DNA from: Bifidobacterium thermophilum
Lineage (GTDB): Bacteria; Actinomycetota; Actinomycetes; Actinomycetales; Bifidobacteriaceae
Length of the DNA stretch: 64,000 nucleotides
Direction: 5' to 3'
Assembly: GCA_000741495.1 (NCBI GenBank)
Contig: JGZV01000004.1
Location: 124,001-188,000, forward strand
The position numbers and the translations under genes are program-made. The notes under the pieces were generated by a model. It was not told where the DNA came from. It saw only the letters and a list, made by a program, of their open reading frames with translations, and did no database searches. Of the stretch, positions 57,727 through 64,000 are shown in pieces. Numbering within the stretch: position 1 is the stretch's first letter; every line of letters starts with the position of its first letter.

Positions 57727-59325
57727 TCAGTCCTCACGTGCGGCCGCACGCTCAGCAAGCCACGCCTCGACCTCGTCGATCTGCTTGGGGATACCGGCGG
57801 AAATCCATTCGGGGCCGTGTTCGGTCATGAGTACATCATCCTCGATACGGATGCCGATGCCACGCAGCTCAGGTGGCAGCAGCAAATCGTTCGCCGCGAA
57901 ATACAGGCCAGGTTCGATTGTGAAAATCATGCCCGGCGTGATTTTCGCGCCCTGATACGACTCGTAGCGGGCCTGCGCGCAATCATGCACGTCAAGCCCC
58001 AGATGGTGCGCGACACCGCAAGCAAGCCAACGACGATGCTGCTGACCCTGCGGGGACAGAGACTCCTCGACCGGGACCTTCAAAATGCCCCACTCGTGCA
58101 GGCGCTCGGCGATCACGCGCATGCACGCATGATGGATATCCGAATACGTGGCACCCGGCTGTGCGGCTTCGAAACCGGCCTGCTGGGAGTCCAACACCGC
58201 CTGGTACAGCTTGCGCTGCAAGGGCGTGAACTTGCCGTTGACCGGGAAGGTGCGGGTGATGTCGGCCGTGTACAGGCTATCGACCTCGACGCCCGCATCC
58301 ACGAGCAGCAGTTCGCCGTCGCCGACCACGCCGGTGTTGCGCATCCAGTGCAGGATCGGCGCATGCTTGCCCGACGCGATAATCGTGTCATAACCGACGG
58401 CGTTGCCCTCCTCGCGTGCCACCGAATTGAACGCGCCTTCCAGCATACGTTCGGAACGCGGGCGGCCGATCACGCGCGGCAAATGGGTGAGCATACGGTC
58501 GAAGCCGTGCTTCGTGGCCTCAACAGCCTTGCGGATTTCGCCAATCTCATACTGGTCCTTGACCATGCGCTGCTCAGAACCGAACTCTGCCAACGCTTCA
58601 TCGGCCTTCGTATTGGCATCCGGGTCGCCGAAACCGTTCGCCTCGCGCACCCGTTCAACCATCTGCGTGATCGACGGGTCGGTGGTGCGCACCACACGCA
58701 GCTGCACGGCACCCGCCTCGGCGCCGACATCCTTGCTGATCGCATCCTCGAGCGTAGCGATGTCATGGGTCTCAATGCCCGTCATCGCCTTGAGCTCACG
58801 CAGGCCGGCACGCGGGCCGACCCAGTACTCGCCGTAATGGGTGTCACGGTAGTAATCAGCCGTGCTGTTATCGGCACGAGGGGCGACGAACAGTTCCGGC
58901 GTATGGGTTTTGCCGGCCTTCGCCTCCGCGCTGTTCGGATCGAGCGGGTTGAGCACGAGCACGGCACCCGCCTCGTAATCACAGCCCAGACCGGTATAGT
59001 ACGCGAACGCGGTATCCGGGCGGAACGCGTAATCGCAATCATTATTGCGCACCTTCGGCTGACCCGCGGGAATGACAATGCGCTCGCCCGGGAACCGCTT
59101 GCCCAGCGCCTCAAGGCGCTTGCCGATGTACTTGCTCGATTCCAACGGCTCGACCGCCGGCTCGGCGTTGTCCCAGCCGGTGGTCATGAACTGGCGGAAC
59201 GTCTCGCTGTTCGGGCGCAATGAACGGTTGTTCACCCGGTCAGCCATCGGCTGGTCCGGGCCCGGGGCGTTCTTGCTTTCCTCTGCCTCGTATGCCTTAT
59301 CTGCTTCGGTCACTACCGAACTCAT
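57727..59325 (-). CDS. pepP: Xaa-Pro aminopeptidase (M24B)
   Basis: 532 aa from the ATG at 59325 with GGAGGAG. The N-terminal creatinase-like domain carries the typical DYAFRPDTAFAYYTGLG. The metal ligands are visible in VDAGVEVDSLYTADITRTFP near 335-350 (Asp, Asp), HHLGLDVHD near 440 (His), TIEPGLYF (Glu) and RIEDDVLMTE (Glu). It removes N-terminal residues preceding proline, useful in peptide use with the opp transporter. It heads the pepP-Nudix-folC run. Confidence 0.94.
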   Translation of the reverse strand: MSSVVTEADKAYEAEESKNAPGPDQPMADRVNNRSLRPNSETFRQFMTTGWDNAEPAVEPLESSKYIGKRLEALGKRFPGERIVIPAGQPKVRNNDCDYAFRPDTAFAYYTGLGCDYEAGAVLVLNPLDPNSAEAKAGKTHTPELFVAPRADNSTADYYRDTHYGEYWVGPRAGLRELKAMTGIETHDIATLEDAISKDVGAEAGAVQLRVVRTTDPSITQMVERVREANGFGDPDANTKADEALAEFGSEQRMVKDQYEIGEIRKAVEATKHGFDRMLTHLPRVIGRPRSERMLEGAFNSVAREEGNAVGYDTIIASGKHAPILHWMRNTGVVGDGELLLVDAGVEVDSLYTADITRTFPVNGKFTPLQRKLYQAVLDSQQAGFEAAQPGATYSDIHHACMRVIAERLHEWGILKVPVEESLSPQGQQHRRWLACGVAHHLGLDVHDCAQARYESYQGAKITPGMIFTIEPGLYFAANDLLLPPELRGIGIRIEDDVLMTEHGPEWISAGIPKQIDEVEAWLAERAAARED

Positions 59326-59436
59326 GTCACTCCTCCAACACAAGAATCGTTGTTGCTGCCACTCTAGTCATACCCGCCAGTCACGATTGCCGCAAACGCC
59401 AACAGTGAACACCGCGTTGCGCCCTTCCGCGATGCC

Positions 59437-59458
59437 TGTGTGAGCGAATCCTCACACA
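59437..59458. repeat. Flanking palindrome, copy 1
   Basis: Perfect 8-bp arms TGTGTGAG and CTCACACA around CGAATC. Near-identical copies occur at 63424 and 63518, on the other side of the fructose locus. The 59326-59637 gap otherwise contains only the ROK regulator's operator region. Confidence 0.7.
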
Positions 59459-59545
59459 CTGGCGGTCGATATGCGAAGCAAGAAGCAACGCAAGCAGTTC
59501 GGAGGCAAGCATGCGACACGCCGACATCCTCACTTGCCGATTTAT

Positions 59546-59561
59546 GTTAACTCAGTTAAAC
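59546..59561 (+). promoter_or_regulatory. Candidate operator upstream of the ROK regulator
   Basis: TTAACT-C-AGTTAA is a perfect palindrome within an AT-rich stretch (GTTAA and CTTTTAATC follow), about 80 bp before the regulator's ATG. ROK repressors bind AT-rich palindromes of this kind. Confidence 0.55.
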
Positions 59562-59637
59562 TTTTAATCAAGTTCAGATTCAAAGACGAACCGTCCGCCC
59601 ACCAGCGGAGCAGGGAGAACAGACGCAAGGAGGTGCC

Positions 59638-60849
59638 ATGAACAGCCAGAACGCCAGCCAAAGCTTGCAGTCCACACTATCGGAAGCCAACCGCTCACAC
59701 GTGTTGCATTACCTGTACACTCATGGCATCAGCTCACGCGCCAGCATCGCCCACGCACTCGGCCTGTCCGCGGCGGCGATCACGAAAATCACCGCACGTC
59801 TGATCGACGCCGGCATCATCCACGAAGTGGGCGGCATCGAAGGGCGCAAGAACCGCCGGTCCATCGGCCTAGAACTCGACCCCGAACAGTTCCATTTCAT
59901 CGGCGTGAAATTCGCCCGCAGCCTCGTCGAAATCGGCGTATTCGACCTCAAGGGCGCGACATCAAGCCTCACAGACCTGCCGACCGTCAAGAACGACACG
60001 ATTCCCGAGACGATCCACAGCATTCACGAGACCATCAGCACCCTGCTTGACAGCGACCCTTCCATCGTCGCCATCGGCATGGCGGTCCCAGGCCCCTACC
60101 TGCGTCATGAAGGCAGAACGGCCGTTGTTTCCTCGATGCAAGGTTGGCGCACATTCAATTTCCTCGATGAGTTCTCCGATGCGTTCCGCGTACCGGTGTT
60201 CGTCGAACAGGACGCCCGCGCCGGCGTGCTCGCGCAATATCTGTTCGATCCGGCAAGCAACAACTGCGACAATCTCGCCTATTATCTGCTGGGCGAAGGC
60301 GTCGGTCTCGGTGTCATCGACGATGGCAGGCTCGTCAACGGAGCCCAGGGTGCCGCAGCCGAAATCGGCCATGTCAGCATCGATGTCAATGGCCTGCCGT
60401 GCGACTGCGGCAACCGCGGATGCCTCGAACGCTACTGCTCCGCGGTCGCCATCCACGAGCGGCTCGCCAGAACCGGCATCGTCCCCGACACGGGCGGCAT
60501 GACCCACAAGCAGGCATGCCACGCACTGTTCGAGCAGGCCGCCCACGGCAACCACGCGGCACAGGAGCTCGTCCATGACATCGGCCGGTACGTCGGCTAC
60601 GGTTGCGTGACCATCTTCAACACATTCAACCCCGAGCGCATCGTACTGGGCGATATCGTCGCCGAAGGCGGTCAACCTCTGCTCGAAGCCGCGCGCGAAG
60701 TGGTCGACGAACGTGTCATTCCCGAACTCAACAAGGCAACCACCATCTGCCTGTCCAAACTTCCCGCGGATGCCGCCGTCATCGGCGCCGCCGCAGTCGC
60801 AGTGACCCAGTTCCTTGAACATCCGTCAAGGTTCTTCGCCATCACCTAG
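59638..60849 (+). CDS. ROK-family transcriptional regulator
   Basis: 403 aa. A winged-helix domain (SRASIAHALGLSAAAITKIT) occupies 30-75. The ROK domain has VFVEQDARAGVLAQYL near 195 and the zinc motif CDCGNRGCLERYCS near 258. It is a sugar-responsive repressor or activator. CAAGGAGGTGCC precedes the ATG. Located upstream of fructokinase and a FucP-type transporter, it probably senses fructose or a related sugar and controls the locus and itself. Confidence 0.94.
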   Translation: MNSQNASQSLQSTLSEANRSHVLHYLYTHGISSRASIAHALGLSAAAITKITARLIDAGIIHEVGGIEGRKNRRSIGLELDPEQFHFIGVKFARSLVEIGVFDLKGATSSLTDLPTVKNDTIPETIHSIHETISTLLDSDPSIVAIGMAVPGPYLRHEGRTAVVSSMQGWRTFNFLDEFSDAFRVPVFVEQDARAGVLAQYLFDPASNNCDNLAYYLLGEGVGLGVIDDGRLVNGAQGAAAEIGHVSIDVNGLPCDCGNRGCLERYCSAVAIHERLARTGIVPDTGGMTHKQACHALFEQAAHGNHAAQELVHDIGRYVGYGCVTIFNTFNPERIVLGDIVAEGGQPLLEAAREVVDERVIPELNKATTICLSKLPADAAVIGAAAVAVTQFLEHPSRFFAIT

Positions 60850-60942
60850 ACACCCGCCTAGGGACCCGACAACTGTCCAGATTTCCCAATCGGAAAACAG
60901 AACAAACCAACCACAACAACCAACATATCGAAAGGAACCATC

Positions 60943-61839
60943 ATGGCACAGCCAATCGTTCTCTCACTCGGCGAACTTCTGTGGGATATGCTCCCCGGAG
61001 GCAAGCGCGCAGGCGGTGCCCCGGTCAACTTCATCTACCACGCCATGCACAACGGCGCGGACGGCTACGCGATCAGCGCGGTCGGTGAAGACGATCTCGG
61101 CGACGAACTGGTCAAAGTCACCGAGGACGCCGGCATCAACGCAATCATCCAGCGCAACGCCTGGCCGACCGGCACCGTGGATGTCGCCCTGAAGAACGGC
61201 ATCCCGGAGTACACGATTGTCCGCGGCGTGGCATGGGACCACATCCTGTACACCCACGAGCTGATCGATCAGGTCGAGAAGGCCGACTGCGTGTGCTTCG
61301 GCACGCTCGGCCTGCGCTCCCCCGAATCGCATGACACCATCGTAGAGCTGCTCAAGCACACGAAGCCCGGCGCCATGAAGTTCTTCGACATCAACATCCG
61401 CGGCGACCACTACTCCAAGGAGCTAATCGAGGAGCTGCTCGGCTACGCGACCGTGTTCAAGCTCAACGATGCGGAACTCCTGCTGCTGCGCGACATGTTC
61501 GGCATCCGCGGCACTTCCGACGACGAGGCCTGCCGCTGGTTCCTCACCCAGTACGGCCTGGATTACATCATCCTGACCGGCGGATCGACCTTCAGCACGA
61601 TCATTTCCAAGACCGGCGACAGCTCCACGCTGTCCACCCCGCATGTCGAGGTCGCGGACACGGTCGGTGCTGGCGACTCCTTCTCCGGCACTTTCGCGGC
61701 AAAGATCCTCACCGGCGCGAGCCTCGAGGAAGCCCACCGCGCCGCCGTGAACACCGCTGCCTTCGTGTGCACCAACGATGGCGCATGGCCTGAGTACCCG
61801 GAGCACATTCCGGATTATCTCGCCGAAGCCGGTCTGTGA
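60943..61839 (+). CDS. frk: Fructokinase, PfkB family
   Basis: 298 aa. The first PfkB signature region is GGAPVNFIYHAMHNGADGY near 26-44 and the second is ADTVGAGDSFSGTFA near 241-255, holding the catalytic Asp. The ATP-grip and lid are complete. CGAAAGGAACC precedes the ATG. It phosphorylates fructose to fructose-6-phosphate for the bifid shunt. It is 93 bp from the ROK gene. Confidence 0.93.
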   Translation: MAQPIVLSLGELLWDMLPGGKRAGGAPVNFIYHAMHNGADGYAISAVGEDDLGDELVKVTEDAGINAIIQRNAWPTGTVDVALKNGIPEYTIVRGVAWDHILYTHELIDQVEKADCVCFGTLGLRSPESHDTIVELLKHTKPGAMKFFDINIRGDHYSKELIEELLGYATVFKLNDAELLLLRDMFGIRGTSDDEACRWFLTQYGLDYIILTGGSTFSTIISKTGDSSTLSTPHVEVADTVGAGDSFSGTFAAKILTGASLEEAHRAAVNTAAFVCTNDGAWPEYPEHIPDYLAEAGL

Positions 61840-62037
61840 ACCCAGACACACCACGACTGATTCCCTGACCGCACAATAGCGTGCGGCTCCCCCACGCCCC
61901 AACCGTTATCCGGCCTATCACCAGTGACGGCTGGGGGTGTGTACACTCCGTACTCTTGCGCAACAACGCACTGTCGGAAGCCCTCACATCAACCACACCA
62001 ACCGTCACCAATCGCGTTGTATCAAAAGGGGAACATT
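61840..62037 (+). promoter_or_regulatory. Gap between frk and the transporter
   Basis: 198 bp with no ORF. A TACACT hexamer near 61943 may be a -10 element, giving the transporter its own promoter. No terminator hairpin is seen after frk. Confidence 0.35.
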
Positions 62038-63261
62038 ATGAGCAACAACACCGCGACGGCGAAGAAAACCACGGTCAGGGCGCTTGTCCCTGTCATGGCC
62101 GCGTTCTTCGTCATGGGCTTTGTCGACCTTGTCGGCACCGCCACGAATTATGTCAAGCCGGAATTCAACCTGTCCGACTCCCAAGCGAACCTGTTCACCT
62201 CCATGGTGTTCTTCTGGTTCCTGATCTTCTCCGTTCCCACCGGCGTACTGATGAACAAAATCGGTCGCCGCAAAACCGTACTGATTTCACTGATCGTCAC
62301 CGCCGTGGCCATGCTGCTGCCGGTCGTCGCCTACACGGGCGCCGCCGGCACGCCGCGACTGGTGCTCATGATTGTCTCGTTCTCGCTGCTGGGTATCGGC
62401 AACACGCTCATGCAGGTGTCACTCAACCCACTGCTCACCGTGTTCGTGAACGGCGACAAGCTCGCCTCCACCCTCACCACCGGCCAGTTCGTCAAGGCAT
62501 TCGCCTCGTTCTTCGCGCCACTGATCGCCGGATGGGGTGCTTCCGCGCTCGGCGCATGGTGGGTGCTGTATGTCATCTACCTGATTATCGGCGTAATCGT
62601 CGGCGTAGCCCTGGCGCTTGACAAAATCGACGAGCCTGCGCCCGATGCCGGACAGACCAGCATCGTCAGCTGCTTCAAACTACTCGGCAACCCGATTGTG
62701 CTGCTGTGCTTCCTCGGCATCATCGCACACGTGGGCATCGATGTCGGCATCAACGCGCAAGCGCCGCGCATCCTGATGGAGCACACCGCCGTACCGCTCG
62801 CCACCGCGGCGGGAGCGACCTCCGTCTACTTCGCGTTCCGTACCATCGGCACGGGATTGGGCGGCATCGTGCTGCAGAAGATGGATAACAAGACCGCGTT
62901 GCGCATCTGCGGCGCAATCATGGTGCTGTCCGTCGTATGCTTCGCTGTGTTCACCACGATTTCGACGAACCCGCCGCAGTGGCTGTTCTATCTGGCGGTT
63001 GCACTGATCGGCTTCGGTAACGCGAACGTGTTCTCGCTGTGCCTGTCGCACGCGCTCAACACCCTGCCGTCCCGCCAGAACGAGGTGTCTGGCCTGATGA
63101 TGATGGGCCTGATCGGTGGCGCTATCTTCCCGCCGATCATGGGTGCCGCCGCCGACGCGATGGGCCAGGTCGGTTCGATTATCGTCGTCGCAGTGGGCGC
63201 GATCTACGTGCTTGCGATTGCGCTGGCGTATGACAAGGCGCTGGAACCGGCGAAGAAGTGA
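62038..63261 (+). CDS. MFS sugar transporter, FucP family
   Basis: 407 aa with twelve predicted helices and the family's VMAAFFVMGFVDLVGTATNYV opening and MNKIGRRKTVLIS cytoplasmic loop. FucP-like permeases carry hexoses by proton symport. AAAAGGGGAACATT precedes the ATG at 62038; the longer frame from 61924 is ignored. Its position after frk suggests fructose uptake. Confidence 0.92.
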   Translation: MSNNTATAKKTTVRALVPVMAAFFVMGFVDLVGTATNYVKPEFNLSDSQANLFTSMVFFWFLIFSVPTGVLMNKIGRRKTVLISLIVTAVAMLLPVVAYTGAAGTPRLVLMIVSFSLLGIGNTLMQVSLNPLLTVFVNGDKLASTLTTGQFVKAFASFFAPLIAGWGASALGAWWVLYVIYLIIGVIVGVALALDKIDEPAPDAGQTSIVSCFKLLGNPIVLLCFLGIIAHVGIDVGINAQAPRILMEHTAVPLATAAGATSVYFAFRTIGTGLGGIVLQKMDNKTALRICGAIMVLSVVCFAVFTTISTNPPQWLFYLAVALIGFGNANVFSLCLSHALNTLPSRQNEVSGLMMMGLIGGAIFPPIMGAAADAMGQVGSIIVVAVGAIYVLAIALAYDKALEPAKK

Positions 63262-63291
63262 GTGATGACCGAGCGTGATGACCGAGCGTGA
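63262..63291. repeat. 13-bp tandem duplication after the transporter gene
   Basis: GTGATGACCGAGC occurs twice in a row plus a partial third copy, immediately after the stop codon. Confidence 0.8.
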
Positions 63292-63414
63292 CGCCCGGAC
63301 TGGAGCCGCTTGAGGCCGGACAGGGTGATTCACCCGGTTAGCTCTGTTGGCTCCGTTGGCGAATGTTCCGCCCGGTCAGTGACTCGGCTGAGTCCGGGAA
63401 TTTTCCGCGGTCCG

Positions 63415-63458
63415 AAGGCCCGCTGTGTGAGGATTGACTCGCACAGCGGGCCTTTTTT
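63415..63458 (+). terminator. Terminator of the sugar locus (repeat copy 2)
   Basis: Arms AAGGCCCGCTGTG and CACAGCGGGCCTT around the flanking palindrome, followed by six T. The loop is GAGGATTGACTCG with neighbours. Confidence 0.88.
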
Positions 63459-63513
63459 GTATATGGACTGGCTGGATGACTGCCGGGCGGCTGAGAGCTG
63501 GGCCGGGAGTATG

Positions 63514-63543
63514 TCATCGTGCGAGCCAATCCTCACACGATGA
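63514..63543. repeat. Flanking palindrome, copy 3
   Basis: Arms TCATCGTGCGAG and CTCACACGATGA with one mismatch around CCAATC. The surrounding 63544-63786 stretch has no gene or motif I can support. Confidence 0.7.
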
Positions 63544-63786
63544 CACCGCAAGAACGAGGTGGGACCAACCACGCAGGTATCGACATACGCGACCCGCCAA
63601 ATCGGCGGCAGACCAAGCCCGAGCGACATCCGTTCGTAACGATACGCACGCGACAACATACGCAGCCCGCGTCCATTAACGTCACCGTTCAAGACGGAAC
63701 GACAGCGTCCACACAGACCACGACGACCATCGGCACTCCCCCGCAGCCAGACCGGTCAGAATGTCCAGCCTGAATCATCATCGCAT

Positions 63787-64000
63787 TCAACGGCCGATCA
63801 GCCCGCTGAGCATCCGGGAGAACTCGAGCGCATCGTCGGCACGTCGAAAGATGAACAACGAGGACCGCCATCCGGACAGCGACAGCGTGACCTGCTTGCG
63901 CTGTACCTGCACACCAAGCACGTCTTTGAGGAATATCACATCCGTGCGTTTGTATCTGCGGAGCCAGTATGTGGGGATGTCGGCCTCCACGCGGTTGCCG
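63787..64000 (-). CDS. C-terminal end of a gene continuing beyond the window
   Basis: The minus-strand frame is open to the edge, at least 71 codons ending in TGA at 63787. A GTG at 63990 is not a plausible start. The residues RKQVTLSLSGWRSSLFIFRR, then ADDALEFSRMLSGL, look like a beta-rich fold ending in a helix, similar to a bacterial PH domain. No family is recognised and the N-terminus is missing. Confidence 0.55.
   Translation of the reverse strand, partial: GNRVEADIPTYWLRRYKRTDVIFLKDVLGVQVQRKQVTLSLSGWRSSLFIFRRADDALEFSRMLSGLIGR

Noticed and set aside
1-64000. CRISPR arrays and insertion sequences
   Set aside because: No regularly spaced repeat array and no transposase-like frame were seen on either strand.

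Overview
The window is chromosomal DNA from a high-GC actinobacterium, almost certainly a Bifidobacterium (species not resolved). The evidence is the DUF3710/DUF3159 gene pair with an adjacent RNA methyltransferase, a DUF6725-type gene, a bL37-like ribosomal peptide, XerC and XerD on separate loci, a ThiD-TenA fusion, a lone aconitase and many weak or leaderless-type starts. Coding density is high. I see no rRNA, tRNA, CRISPR array, prophage or insertion sequence.

Layout. 1-3.8 kb (minus): ftsK start, miaA, miaB. 3.9-8.4 kb: a small alarmone synthetase with a possible N-terminal frameshift, a TPP-riboswitch-controlled thiD-tenA fusion, an EamA transporter and a Bax-inhibitor-1 protein. 8.4-18.1 kb (minus): zinc-ribbon membrane protein, a DUF262 (GmrS-like) protein with an unusual C-terminus, aconitase and a P-type ATPase. 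18.2-27.8 kb (minus): LysR regulator, oleate hydratase, YeiH exporter, lipoprotein, ACT protein, RNA methyltransferase, DUF3159, DUF3710 and exonuclease III. 28-34 kb (minus): an oligopeptide ABC transporter (oppDF, oppC, oppB, oppA). 34.2-38.5 kb: xerC, DUF6725, tyrA, pheA and a membrane protein. 38.8-44.5 kb (minus): typA, parA, xerD, and rplT-rpmI-infC behind a structured leader.

44.8-51.2 kb mixes both strands: thiamine pyrophosphokinase, gap, a YbaK-type deacylase, ispH, aldose epimerase, a bL37 gene broken by one extra base, and an ECF sigma factor with a candidate anti-sigma factor. 51.3-55.1 kb (plus): a DnaQ-like exonuclease, then a murE-family ligase closely followed by an ATP-grasp ligase, likely a peptidoglycan stem/bridge module. 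55.3-59.3 kb (minus): folC, Nudix hydrolase, Xaa-Pro aminopeptidase. 59.6-63.3 kb (plus): a fructose-type locus of ROK regulator, PfkB fructokinase and FucP-type transporter. A truncated minus-strand gene ends the window.

The least explained signals are non-coding. They are three perfect 15-18 bp inverted repeats stacked in 206 bp between the ATP-grasp gene and folC; paired dispersed palindromes sharing a CCGACGCT core at 27.9 and 38.5 kb; a three-copy palindrome flanking the fructose locus; and a 3 x 15 bp tandem repeat at the LysR start. The best protein-level leads are the DUF262 protein without a visible HNH nuclease, the MurE/ATP-grasp pair, and two single-base frameshift candidates (bL37 and the alarmone synthetase).
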